Origin: Streptomyces sp. NBC_00691
Lineage (GTDB): Bacteria > Actinomycetota > Actinomycetes > Streptomycetales > Streptomycetaceae
Assembly (NCBI RefSeq): GCF_036226665.1
Contig: NZ_CP109007.1
Span: forward strand, 4,256,501-4,320,500
Length of the DNA: 64,000 nucleotides
Direction: 5' to 3'
In this document: piece by piece, positions 52,141-59,930 of the stretch
Layout of the letters: every line of letters starts with the position of its first letter
Numbering within the stretch: the stretch's first letter is position 1
The notes under the pieces: model-generated
Told to the model about the DNA's origin: nothing
Seen by the model: only the letters and a program-made list of their open reading frames with translations
The model's database searches: none
Translations under genes and position numbers: made by a program

Positions 52141-53559
52141 GTGACGGTGAACAGATCGGGTGATCCGATGGGCCAGGCCCGGACGCTGGCGCGGTGGGCG
52201 CTCGGCGCCGCCGCGGCGGCGGTCGTGCTGCTGCTGACGGGGCTCGGCGGCGCGGGGGTGCTGGTCCTGCTCGGCGCGCTCCTGGGGCTCGCCTGCTCGG
52301 CCGTGGGCATCTGGTGGTTCCTCGCCCATCGCGGCCCGCTGCGGGTGGCCGGCGCGCTGCTCGCCGTCGCCGCGCCGATCGCCGTCCTCGTCCTGTACGT
52401 CGTCTGGGGCCCCTGGCTGACCGCGCTCGGGGCCATCGCCTCGTGGAGCGTGTCGCTGGTCTGCGCGCGGGCCGCGCTGCGCCTCATCCGGGACGCGAAC
52501 GGCGCGCCGAAGCGCCCGAGGCCGAAGCGACGGCCCCGGCCCAAGCGGCCCGTGCTGATCATGAACCCGAAGTCCGGGGGCGGGAAGGTCGCCCAGTTCG
52601 GTCTCGTCGAGCGGGCCGAGAAGCTGGGCGCGCGGGTCGTCCTCATCGACCCGTCGGTCGAGACCGATGTCGCCGCGCTCGCCCAGGAGGCCGTCGCCGA
52701 CGGCGCCGACCTGCTCGGGGTGGCCGGCGGGGACGGCACCCAGGCGCTGGTCGCCGCCGTGGCCGCCGAGCACGACCTGCCGTTCCTCGTCATCTCCGCC
52801 GGAACGCGCAACCACTTCGCCCTCGACCTGGGCCTGGACCGCACCGACCCGGCGACCTGCCTGGACGCCCTCGTGGACGGCGAGGAACTCCGCGTCGACC
52901 TCGGCTCCGTGTCCGGGCGGCCGTTCGTCAACACCGTCTCCTTCGGTGTGTACGCCGATGTCGTCCAGCGCCCCGAGTACCGCGACGCGAAGGCCGGCAC
53001 GGCCGTCGAGGTCCTCCCCGACCTGCTCCAGGGCGGCGGCGGCGACCGTCTCGACGCGACCGCCGACGGTCTCCGGCTCCCCGCCCAGCAGGCCCTCCTC
53101 GTCAGCAACAACCCGTACGCCGCGCCCGATCCGTTCAGCGCCGCCGCCCGGAGACCGCGCCTGGACGGCGGCGAGCTCGGGGTCATCGCCATCCGGGTCG
53201 ACGGGGCCGCGCAGGCCGCCGAGATGGCCGTACTGGGCACCCAGTCGACCGGGCTGAACGTCCTGACGGCCGGTCGTGTCGAGGTGACGGGGAAGGCCGC
53301 GGCGCCCGTGCCCGTTCCCGCCTCGGCCTTCGTCCCCGCGCCGACCCGCGCCCCCGGCGCCCCCGGCACCATCGCCGTCGCGGTCGACGGTGAGGCGCTG
53401 ACCCTCCCCACCCCCGTCGTCTGCACCCTGCGCCCCCGCGCCCTGCGGGTGCTCGTGCCGCGGCACCGGCCCGGCGTCATCGAGCCCCAGCCGCCTCTGG
53501 ACTGGCGGCGCATCACCGAAATCGCCTTCCAGCCCACTTCGAGGAGCAGCGGTTCATGA
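52141..53559 (+). CDS. Diacylglycerol/lipid kinase family protein with N-terminal membrane domain
   Basis: 472 aa. Residues about 20-115 form four predicted helices. A basic stretch (PKRPRPKRRPRPKRP) follows, then the DAGK catalytic domain: VLIMNPKSGGGKVAQF, LLGVAGGDGTQALVA (GGDGT about 197-201), VISAGTRNHFALDLGLDR. It phosphorylates a lipid or a related polyol. GTG 52141 follows GGAGG. Its stop overlaps the PAP2 phosphatase start (ATGA), so a kinase and a lipid phosphatase are made together, suggesting a lipid-carrier or phosphatidic-acid cycle. Confidence 0.9.
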   Translation: MTVNRSGDPMGQARTLARWALGAAAAAVVLLLTGLGGAGVLVLLGALLGLACSAVGIWWFLAHRGPLRVAGALLAVAAPIAVLVLYVVWGPWLTALGAIASWSVSLVCARAALRLIRDANGAPKRPRPKRRPRPKRPVLIMNPKSGGGKVAQFGLVERAEKLGARVVLIDPSVETDVAALAQEAVADGADLLGVAGGDGTQALVAAVAAEHDLPFLVISAGTRNHFALDLGLDRTDPATCLDALVDGEELRVDLGSVSGRPFVNTVSFGVYADVVQRPEYRDAKAGTAVEVLPDLLQGGGGDRLDATADGLRLPAQQALLVSNNPYAAPDPFSAAARRPRLDGGELGVIAIRVDGAAQAAEMAVLGTQSTGLNVLTAGRVEVTGKAAAPVPVPASAFVPAPTRAPGAPGTIAVAVDGEALTLPTPVVCTLRPRALRVLVPRHRPGVIEPQPPLDWRRITEIAFQPTSRSSGS

Positions 53560-54155
53560 CCGGCACCACCCCCACCCCCGCCCCCGCCACGAACTCCGTC
53601 CGGGCCGTCCTCCGGGACCTCCGCGCGATCGACGGGGCCGTCTACGCCGCCGTGGCCGCCACGCCCACGCCCACCCTCGACACGGGCCTCCGCAGGCTGT
53701 CGCGCGCGGCGAACCACTCCAAGATCTCGTTCGCCGTGGCGGCCGGGCTCGCCCTGGTACCCGGGCGGCCGCGCCGCGCCGCCCTGGCCGGCGTCGGGGC
53801 CGTGGCCGTCGCCTCGGCCACGGCCAACCTGCTGGGCAAGCGGCTCGTCCGCAGGCCGCGGCCGGACCGGGAGGCGGCCCGGGTCGTGGTGGGGCGCCAT
53901 GTGACGATGCCGGACTCGGCGTCGTTCCCCTCCGGGCACACCGCGTCGGCGGTGGCCTTCGCGACCGCCGTGGGGGTCGTCTTCCCGCCGGTCGCCGTGC
54001 CCCTGCAGGTCCTGGCGATGGCTGTCGGCTACTCCCGCGTCCACACCGGGGTGCACTACCCGGGCGACGTCGCCGCGGGCGCCGTCCTCGGCGTCGCGAG
54101 CGCCGCCGTCTCCCTGACGGCCGTGGCCTCCTTGGTGCCCGCCAGGGGGAAGTGA
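53556..54155 (+). CDS. PAP2-superfamily membrane phosphatase
   Basis: 199 aa, membrane protein. The three phosphatase motifs are present: KRLVRRPRPD, SFPSGHTAS and SRVHTGVHYPGD. This is the acid phosphatase/haloperoxidase fold acting on lipid phosphates (phosphatidic acid, undecaprenyl pyrophosphate or decaprenylphosphoryl sugars). Translationally coupled to the upstream lipid kinase by a 4-base overlap. Confidence 0.93.
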   Translation: MTGTTPTPAPATNSVRAVLRDLRAIDGAVYAAVAATPTPTLDTGLRRLSRAANHSKISFAVAAGLALVPGRPRRAALAGVGAVAVASATANLLGKRLVRRPRPDREAARVVVGRHVTMPDSASFPSGHTASAVAFATAVGVVFPPVAVPLQVLAMAVGYSRVHTGVHYPGDVAAGAVLGVASAAVSLTAVASLVPARGK

Positions 54156-54194
54156 CCCGGGCACCGGGAGACATCCCTCACCTCGGCCCGCTGT

Positions 54195-54237
54195 CTCGGT
54201 ACGTCGCGCGGGCCTCAGTACGTCGCGCGGGCCAGGT
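54195..54237. repeat. Tandem duplication at the 3' end of the sigma factor gene
   Basis: GTACGTCGCGCGGGCC occurs twice (54199-54214 and 54219-54234), so the last codons of the sigma gene are repeated just beyond its stop. The copy has CGA where the gene has its TGA. Confidence 0.75.
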
Positions 54238-55138
54238 CCTCCTCCGCGAGGTCGAGTGTCGCGAGCCGCTCCGGGTCCGCCAGGACCTGGAGCTCGACGA
54301 TCCGGTCCCCGGCGATCGTGAAGGACATGAGGACGGTCGGGCGGCCGTCGGCGACCGCGACGAACGCCGGCGCCCCGTTGACCACGACCGGCAGTGAGGC
54401 CTGACGGAACTTGGCGTACATGAGGGCCTGCGAGATGACGGCCTCGGCGCCCCGTACGACCTTGGAGACGGCCGCGAGCGTCCGGCCGCCGTCCGCGCGC
54501 AGCACCACGTCCGGGTCGAGGACGGCGAGCAGCCCCTCGAAGTCGCCGCCCTGCGACGCGGCGAGGAAGGCGTCGGCGATCTCCCGCTGCCGGCGGGCGT
54601 CGGGACCCGGGGCGGGGGTGGCGTCCTGGACACGGCGGCGGGCGCGGCTGGCGAGCTGGCGGGTGGCGGCCGGGGTGCGGTCCACGATCCGCGCGATCTC
54701 GTCGAAGGAGACGGCGAACATGTCGTGCAGGACGAACGCGAGGCGCTCGGCCGGGCCCAGGGTCTCCAGGACGACGAGGAGCGCGAGGCCGACGGACTCG
54801 GTCACCTCGGCCGCGTGCTCCGGGTCGGTCGTGCCGGCGACCCGGACGACGGGGTCGGGGACGTAGTACTCCAGCGGGTCCTCGCGGCGCGAGCCGCGCG
54901 AGCGGAGCATGTCGAGGCAGACCCGCCCGACGACGGTGGTCAGCCAGCCGCTCAGGTTCTCCACCGCGCTGATGTCGCTGCGGTTGAGCTTGAACCAGGC
55001 CTCCTGGACGGCGTCCTCCGCCTCGCTGAGCGAGCCCAGCATCCGGTACGCCACCGCCCGCAGATGACCCCGGTCCGCCTCGAAGCGGCGGGCCAGCAGG
55101 TCTTTGCCGTCGGTCTGGTTCTCGCGGTTCTGGTCCAC
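54215..55138 (-). CDS. ECF sigma factor, SigJ/ECF41 type with C-terminal SnoaL-like domain
   Basis: 307 aa. Sigma region 2 is RFEADRGHLRAVAYRMLGSLSEAEDAVQEAWFKL, region 4 is LVVLETLGPAERLAFVLHDMFAVSFDEIARIVDRTPAATRQLASRARRRV. A SnoaL-like fold follows (AFLAASQGGDFEGLLAVLDPDVVLRADGG). In ECF41 proteins this extension regulates the sigma factor in place of a classical anti-sigma. GTG 55138 is preferred because GGGGAG is 8-9 bases upstream; a TTG/ATG further up is possible. No carboxymuconolactone-type partner gene is adjacent, which is usual for ECF41 targets. Confidence 0.92.
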   Translation of the reverse strand: MDQNRENQTDGKDLLARRFEADRGHLRAVAYRMLGSLSEAEDAVQEAWFKLNRSDISAVENLSGWLTTVVGRVCLDMLRSRGSRREDPLEYYVPDPVVRVAGTTDPEHAAEVTESVGLALLVVLETLGPAERLAFVLHDMFAVSFDEIARIVDRTPAATRQLASRARRRVQDATPAPGPDARRQREIADAFLAASQGGDFEGLLAVLDPDVVLRADGGRTLAAVSKVVRGAEAVISQALMYAKFRQASLPVVVNGAPAFVAVADGRPTVLMSFTIAGDRIVELQVLADPERLATLDLAEEDLARATY

Positions 55139-55331
55139 TCGTCGATCTCCCCGTTCGCGTCCCGTCATGTCGTCATGACGGATCAAACCTGGCCGATGTG
55201 ACGCCGCCTGTCACCCTCCTTCCGACGGGGCATCGGCGGCCGCGGGCATTCCGGTACGTGAGATCCACGCCGCCTCGCGTCCGACGCCCGGGATTCCCCG
55301 GCCGATGCCTCGCAGCGCCGGGGATCATCCC

Positions 55332-55367
55332 TTCAACGTGGTGATCATGATCCCTAGATTGGTCCTC
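55332..55367 (+). promoter_or_regulatory. Leaderless promoter with palindrome ahead of the rhodanese gene
   Basis: TTCAAC (55332-55337), 17 bases, TAGATT (55355-55360), then 7 bases to the ATG. GATCATGATC (55343-55352), a perfect palindrome, fills the spacer and could be a regulator site. Confidence 0.65.
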
Positions 55368-55862
55368 ATGACGACGACGACTTCGCAGGTCAACGCGGTA
55401 CTCCGGACCCCGCCGGCCTCTCCCGCAGCCGCTGCCGCGTTCTTCTCCGCCAGCCTCGCCTTCCACGCCGATGTCTCCGACGTCGCCTCCGTGCTGGCCG
55501 CCGCGGCCGCCGACGGCACCGACCCGGGCTTCGTGGTGATCGACTCGCGCTCGACCGCGTCCTGGGACCAGGGGCACGTCCCCGGCGCCGTCCACCTGCC
55601 GACCGCGCTCATCCCGGAGCAGGCCGAGCGGCTGCTCGACCGGTCCGTGCCGGTCGTCACGTACTGCTGGGGCCCCGGCTGCAACGGCGCCACGCGCTCC
55701 GCGCTGGCCCTCGCGGAGCTGGGATTCCAGGTCAAGGAGATGCTCGGCGGCTTCGAGTACTGGGTGCGCGAGGGCTTCGCGTACGAGACCTGGGAGGGGC
55801 CCGCGGAGAAGGCCGCGGACCCGCTGACGGCGCCGGTGGACTCGGACGACTGCGGCTGCTGA
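55368..55862 (+). CDS. Rhodanese-like sulfurtransferase
   Basis: 164 aa. A single rhodanese domain: FVVIDSRSTASWDQGHVPGAVHLP, then active loop VTYCWGPGCNGATRSALALAELGF. The first loop Cys (CWGPGCNGA) is the probable persulfide carrier, with a second Cys in the loop. It ends DSDDCGC, an unusual Cys-rich tail that might bind metal or a thiol partner. Leaderless by promoter geometry. Confidence 0.9.
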   Translation: MTTTTSQVNAVLRTPPASPAAAAAFFSASLAFHADVSDVASVLAAAAADGTDPGFVVIDSRSTASWDQGHVPGAVHLPTALIPEQAERLLDRSVPVVTYCWGPGCNGATRSALALAELGFQVKEMLGGFEYWVREGFAYETWEGPAEKAADPLTAPVDSDDCGC

Positions 55863-55915
55863 CGGAATCCGATTTCCGGATCGCCCCGGTCATGCCGTAG
55901 AGTCGTATCTACCGA

Positions 55916-55989
55916 CGCGGGGTGGAGCAGCTCGGTAGCTCGCTGGGCTCATAACCCAGAGGTCGCAGGTTCAAATCCTGTCCCCGCTA
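55916..55989 (+). tRNA. Initiator tRNA-fMet (anticodon CAT)
   Basis: CGCGGGG acceptor with unpaired C1, D-arm GAGCAGCTCGGTAGCTC, anticodon CTCATAA flanked by the three G:C pairs (GGG/CCC) that mark initiator tRNA, T-arm GCAGGTTCAAATCCTGT. Confidence 0.95.
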
Positions 55990-56000
55990 CTCAGTAGCAA

Positions 56001-56037
56001 CGAAGGCCCGGATCCAGTCACTGGATCCGGGCCTTCG
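56001..56037 (+). terminator. Terminator of tRNA-fMet
   Basis: CGAAGGCCCGGATCCAGT and its exact reverse complement are separated by a single base: an 18-base near-perfect palindrome. Confidence 0.88.
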
Positions 56038-56067
56038 TCGTTCCCGCGCGGCTCCCGCAGGTCGGTG

Positions 56068-56099
56068 CTTGACCTTTACGCAACGTCAAGATCTAGCGT
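56068..56099 (+). promoter_or_regulatory. MerR-type operator/promoter
   Basis: TTGACC (56069-56074) and TAGCGT (56094-56099) are 19 bases apart, the over-long spacer characteristic of MerR activators. Inverted repeat CTTGAC..GTCAAG (56068-56090) lies over the -35 and spacer. The ATG at 56107 is 7 bases after the -10, so the mRNA is leaderless. Confidence 0.8.
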
Positions 56100-56106
56100 T
56101 CTCGGT

Positions 56107-56847
56107 ATGGAGTGGTCGATCCAAGAGATCGCCAAGAAGGCCGGCACCACCAGTCGCACCCTCCGGCATTACGGGGACCGCGGACTGCTGGAGCCGAGCC
56201 GGATCGGCGCGAACGGTTACCGGTACTACGACCAGGCGGCGCTCGTGCGGCTGCAGCGGATCCTGCTGCTGCGCGAGCTGGGGCTCTCGTTGCCCGCGAT
56301 CGCCGAGGTCCTCGCGGGGCAGCGGGACACGTCCGCCGCCCTGCGCACCCATCTCGCGCTCCTGGAGCAGGAGCGCGAGCGCATCGGACGGCAGATCGCC
56401 TCGGTGCGGACCACTCTGCACAAGACCGAGAACGGAGAAGAACTCATGGCCGACGAAGTGTTCGACGGTTTCGACCACACGGTGTACGAGGCGGAGGTCA
56501 CCGAGCGCTGGGGCCGCGACGCCTACGAGAGCGGCGACCGCTGGTGGCGCTCGCTCACCCCGGCGCGGAAGAAGGCGTTCATGGACGAGCAGGCCGGCAT
56601 CGCCCGCGACTTCGCCCGGGCGCTCCAGGACGGTCTCGCCGCCGACAGCGACGCGGTGCAGGAGATCGCGCGGCGCCAGGTCGCGTGGCTCTCCACCACC
56701 ACGACCCCGACCAAGGAGTACGTGATCGGTCTCGGCCGCATGTACGTCGACGACCCGCGCTTCACCGTGAACTACGACCGGCACGGTGAGGGCACCGCGG
56801 TCCTCGTCCGGGACGCCATGGAGATCTACGCGGAGCGGAACCTCTAG
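56107..56847 (+). CDS. MerR-family regulator with TipAS antibiotic-recognition domain
   Basis: 246 aa. The N-terminal MerR winged helix is WSIQEIAKKAGTTSRTLRHYGDRGLLEPSRIGANGYRYYDQAAL, followed by a coiled coil (LALLEQERERIGRQIA). Residues about 115-246 are a TipAS domain (YEAEVTERWGRDAYESGDRWWRSLT, then YVDDPRFTVNYDRHGEGTAVLVRDAM), which binds thiopeptides and other drugs in TipA. An internal ATG (MADEVFDGF) near residue 114 could yield a free TipAS-like product, as happens in tipA. It probably activates its own promoter, described above. Confidence 0.92.
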   Translation: MEWSIQEIAKKAGTTSRTLRHYGDRGLLEPSRIGANGYRYYDQAALVRLQRILLLRELGLSLPAIAEVLAGQRDTSAALRTHLALLEQERERIGRQIASVRTTLHKTENGEELMADEVFDGFDHTVYEAEVTERWGRDAYESGDRWWRSLTPARKKAFMDEQAGIARDFARALQDGLAADSDAVQEIARRQVAWLSTTTTPTKEYVIGLGRMYVDDPRFTVNYDRHGEGTAVLVRDAMEIYAERNL

Positions 56848-56880
56848 CGGTGTCTTGCCCGAAGCGCCCCGCCGCCGCAG

Positions 56881-56932
56881 GCGATCGGTGGTTCGCGCCG
56901 CCGGAAGCGATCGGTGGTTCGCGCCGCCGGAA
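56881..56932. repeat. Two perfect 26-bp tandem repeats
   Basis: The 26-base unit beginning GCGATCGGTGGTTCG occurs twice in succession (56881-56906, 56907-56932), and a decayed third copy (GTAAACGGTGG) follows. It lies 70-120 bases upstream of the small membrane protein gene. Confidence 0.9.
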
Positions 56933-57002
56933 GTAAACGGTGGCCAAAACCGCGCCTGTCACTTTGTGCGCCGCGCTGCCCCACCGTAGTGTCACGCGCA
57001 CC

Positions 57003-57383
57003 ATGAGTGACGAACGCGTGACTGACGTACGCCGGCGGGCGCCCGCCGTGCTCGTCCTGCTCGCGCTCCTCGCCCTCCTCGTCAGCGTCTGCCACGGCTC
57101 CCACGGGCACCTGCTGCCGCCCTCCGGCTCCGCGGCCGTCGTCTCGGCCCCCGCGCTGCCGCACGGTTGCGAGCGGTCGGGGGAAGCGTGGTCCTTCGAC
57201 GTCCACCTCCCCGCGCAGACGGCCGCCGCCCCCCTCGCCGCGCCGGACGCCGGCGGAGCCGTACTCCTGCCGTACGCGGCCGACCTCCGCACCGACCCCC
57301 GCGCGCGCTGTGTCCGGGGCAGGGCGGGACCCGGCCCCGAGCCGGGCCGGCTGCTGATCGCCCTCGGAGTGGACCGGAACTGA
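57003..57383 (+). CDS. Small membrane or exported protein with His motif
   Basis: 126 aa. One hydrophobic segment (APAVLVLLALLALLVSVCHGSHGHLLPP) carries Cys and three His at its outer edge. The remainder is Pro/Ala-rich with two more cysteines (HGCERSG, RARCVRG) and ends LLIALGVDRN. TAGTGT (56987-56992) is a possible -10. It leads a probable operon with a PLP enzyme and an MFS transporter. The CHGSHGH motif could bind a metal, but this is a guess. Unknown family. Confidence 0.65.
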   Translation: MSDERVTDVRRRAPAVLVLLALLALLVSVCHGSHGHLLPPSGSAAVVSAPALPHGCERSGEAWSFDVHLPAQTAAAPLAAPDAGGAVLLPYAADLRTDPRARCVRGRAGPGPEPGRLLIALGVDRN

Positions 57384-57445
57384 GCCGGGTCTCGCCCCCG
57401 CGTGACCAGGCCCCCTTCCGCGTACTCCCCAAGGACGTCCCACCC

Positions 57446-58486
57446 ATGAACAACCTGCTGTCCGGCAGCCTGCTGCCCGTCGCCGAGCAGACCGTCGGCA
57501 ACACCCCCGTCCTCCGCACGGACGACGGCTACTGGGCCAAGCTCGAAGGCTTCAACTTCGGCGGCATCAAGGACCGCGCCGCCCTCTACATGGTCGAGCA
57601 GGCCCGCCGGCGCGGTGAGCTGCGGCCCGGCGCGCCGATCGTCGAGTCGACCTCCGGAACCCTCGGCCTCGGGCTCGCCCTCGCCGGGGTCCTCCACGGC
57701 CATCCGGTGCACGTCGTCACCGATCCCGGCCTCGAACCGATCGTCGAGCGGATGCTCGTCGCCCACGGCGCCCGGGTCCATGTCGTACGGGAGCCGAGCC
57801 CTCGGGGCGGCTGGCAGCAGGCCCGGATGGACCGGGTCGCCGAGCTGCTCGTGAGCCTCGACGGGGCCTGGTGGCCCAATCAGTACGGGAACCCCGACAA
57901 CCCCGACGCGTACGCGGGGCTCGCCGCCGAGCTGTCCGGGCAGCTCGACCGGATCGACGTCCTCGTCTGCGCGGTCGGCACCGGAGGCCACTCGGCCGGG
58001 ATCTCCCGGGCCCTGCGCGCCACCAGCAGCCCCGCGCTCGAACTCGTCGGCGTGGACTCCGTCGGCTCCACCGTCTTCGGCCTGCCGGCCGGGGAGCGGC
58101 TGATGCGCGGGCTCGGTTCCTCCATCCACCCGGGCAACGTGGACCACGGCGCCTTCGACGAGATCCACTGGGTGGGACCGGCCGAGGCGGTACGGGCGGC
58201 CCGCCGCCTGGCCTCGCGTCAGTTCGCCACGGGCGGCTGGAGCGTCGGCGCGGTCGCGCTGGTTGCCCGGTGGCTGGCCCGGACCCGGCCGCGCGGGACA
58301 CGGATCGCGGCGATCTTCCCCGACGGGCCGCAGCGGTACTTCGACACCGTCTTCAACGACGAGTTCTGCGCGGCCCACGGCCTCCTCGACGGGCCCGTAC
58401 GGGAGGATCCCGCCGGGTACGTCTCCGCGGACACGGTCAGCGGCTGGACCCGCAGGGTCATGGACCGGACGGAGGCCGCGCGGTGA
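57446..58486 (+). CDS. PLP-dependent cysteine synthase-family (fold type II) enzyme
   Basis: 346 aa. The PLP lysine is in GFNFGGIKDRAALYMV and the phosphate/substrate loop is VESTSGTLGLGLAL. A Gly-rich phosphate-binding loop AVGTGGHSAGISRAL and VGVDSVGSTVFG follow, and PDGPQRYFDTVFND lies near the end. This matches the cysteine synthase/diaminopropionate synthase superfamily, but the N-terminal GNTPV and the active site are not those of housekeeping CysK, so a different nucleophile or amino acid product is likely. It is translationally coupled to the MFS gene (GTGA overlap), suggesting the product is exported or the substrate imported. Confidence 0.88.
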   Translation: MNNLLSGSLLPVAEQTVGNTPVLRTDDGYWAKLEGFNFGGIKDRAALYMVEQARRRGELRPGAPIVESTSGTLGLGLALAGVLHGHPVHVVTDPGLEPIVERMLVAHGARVHVVREPSPRGGWQQARMDRVAELLVSLDGAWWPNQYGNPDNPDAYAGLAAELSGQLDRIDVLVCAVGTGGHSAGISRALRATSSPALELVGVDSVGSTVFGLPAGERLMRGLGSSIHPGNVDHGAFDEIHWVGPAEAVRAARRLASRQFATGGWSVGAVALVARWLARTRPRGTRIAAIFPDGPQRYFDTVFNDEFCAAHGLLDGPVREDPAGYVSADTVSGWTRRVMDRTEAAR

Positions 58487-59703
58487 CCACGACGACAGCG
58501 CCTCCCCGGGGCGGCGTCTGGAGGCAGAGCCGCACCTTCGAACCGGCCGTCCGGCTGCTGTTCCTCAACCAGCTCACCATCAACCTCGGCTTCTACATGC
58601 TCATGCCGTACCTGGCCGCGCACCTCGCGGACGGTCTCGGCATGGCGGCCTGGGCGGTCGGGCTCGTGCTCGGCGCCCGGAACCTGTCCCAGCAGGGAAT
58701 GTTCCTCGTCGGCGGGGCGCTCGCCGACCGGCTCGGCTTCAAGCCGCTCATCGTGGCGGGCTGCGCCCTGAGGACGCTCGGCTTCGGGGCCCTGGCGTTC
58801 GCGCAGTCGCTGCCGATGCTCATCGCCGCCTCCCTCGCGACCGGGCTCGCGGGGGCGCTGTTCAACCCCGCCGTCCGGGCCTGTCTCGCGGCCGAGGCGG
58901 GGGAGGAGCGCCGGGTCGAGGCCTTCGCGCTGTTCAACGTCTACTACCAGGCGGGCATCCTGCTCGGTCCGCTCGTGGGGGTGGCCCTGACGGGGGTGTC
59001 GTTCCGGCTGACGTGCGTGGTGGCGGCGGTGCTGTTCGCCGGCCTGACGCTGGTCCAGCTCCGGTTCATGCCCGCACGGGGCGAGCGGCGGGAGCGGGAC
59101 GGGGAGGGGACGGGGCAGTTCCGCACGGTCCTCTCGCACCGCACCTTCTGGCTGTTCTCGCTCGCGATGACCGGCTCGTACGTGCTGTCCTTCCAGGTCT
59201 ATCTGGCGCTGCCGCTCGCCGCCGGCGGCACGGGGCCCACGACGGCGCTCTTCGTCGTGTCCGCCCTGGTCGCGCTCGCCGGGCAGCTGCGGATCACCGC
59301 CTGGTGCAAGCGGCGGCTGAGCCGGGAGCGGTGTCTGGTCCTCGGGCTCGCCCTGATGGGCGGGGCCTTCCTGCTCCCGGCGGCCCTCGGCCGGGGTCTG
59401 GTGGGGCTGCTGCTGTGCGCGGCGGTCCTGGCCGTCGCGAACGCGGTGCTCTACCCGTACGAGATGGACACGGTCGTCGCGCTGTCCCGGGGGCGCTGGG
59501 TGGCCACCCACTACGGGCTCTACAACACGGTGTGCGGGATCGGGATCACCCTCGGGAACCTGGGGACGGGCGCGCTGCTCGACGTGACCGGGTGGTCGGC
59601 TGTGCCGTGGCTCGCGCTCTGCGCGGTGGGGCTGGGGTGCGCGGCGGCGATGGCGCTCCTGGCGCGGGGCGGGCGGCTGGCGGAGGGGACCGCCACCGAC
59701 TGA
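58483..59703 (+). CDS. MFS transporter coupled to the PLP enzyme
   Basis: 406 aa, about 12 membrane helices. It begins after VTTTTAPPRGGVWRQSR with LLFLNQLTINLGFYMLMPYLAAHL. The motif-A region is GGALADRLGFKPLIVAG, and ALFNPAVRACLAAEAGEERR follows, as in MdtH-like exporters. Start GTG 58483 overlaps the preceding stop by 4 bases. Tight coupling suggests it handles the product of the PLP enzyme. The region after it (59704-59930) has three CGCGTGGCCGGGCC-type repeats and no gene. Confidence 0.88.
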   Translation: MTTTTAPPRGGVWRQSRTFEPAVRLLFLNQLTINLGFYMLMPYLAAHLADGLGMAAWAVGLVLGARNLSQQGMFLVGGALADRLGFKPLIVAGCALRTLGFGALAFAQSLPMLIAASLATGLAGALFNPAVRACLAAEAGEERRVEAFALFNVYYQAGILLGPLVGVALTGVSFRLTCVVAAVLFAGLTLVQLRFMPARGERRERDGEGTGQFRTVLSHRTFWLFSLAMTGSYVLSFQVYLALPLAAGGTGPTTALFVVSALVALAGQLRITAWCKRRLSRERCLVLGLALMGGAFLLPAALGRGLVGLLLCAAVLAVANAVLYPYEMDTVVALSRGRWVATHYGLYNTVCGIGITLGNLGTGALLDVTGWSAVPWLALCAVGLGCAAAMALLARGGRLAEGTATD

Positions 59704-59930
59704 CCCCCGCGCGCGTGGCGGGGCCGCCTCCCTCCGCCCGCGTGGCCGGGCCGTCCGCCACCGCGTGGTGCCCGCACGCGCGCGTGGCCGGGCCCTGCCC
59801 CGGTCCGTACGCCAGTCGGCCCCACGGAGGTCGCCGCCCCGGGCGGCGACGGCCACCCTGGGAGGGCGCGGTACGGGCCGCGGCCGGGTACGGACCGGGC
59901 AGGAGACCACAGGTGGGGCACCCTCCAGGA

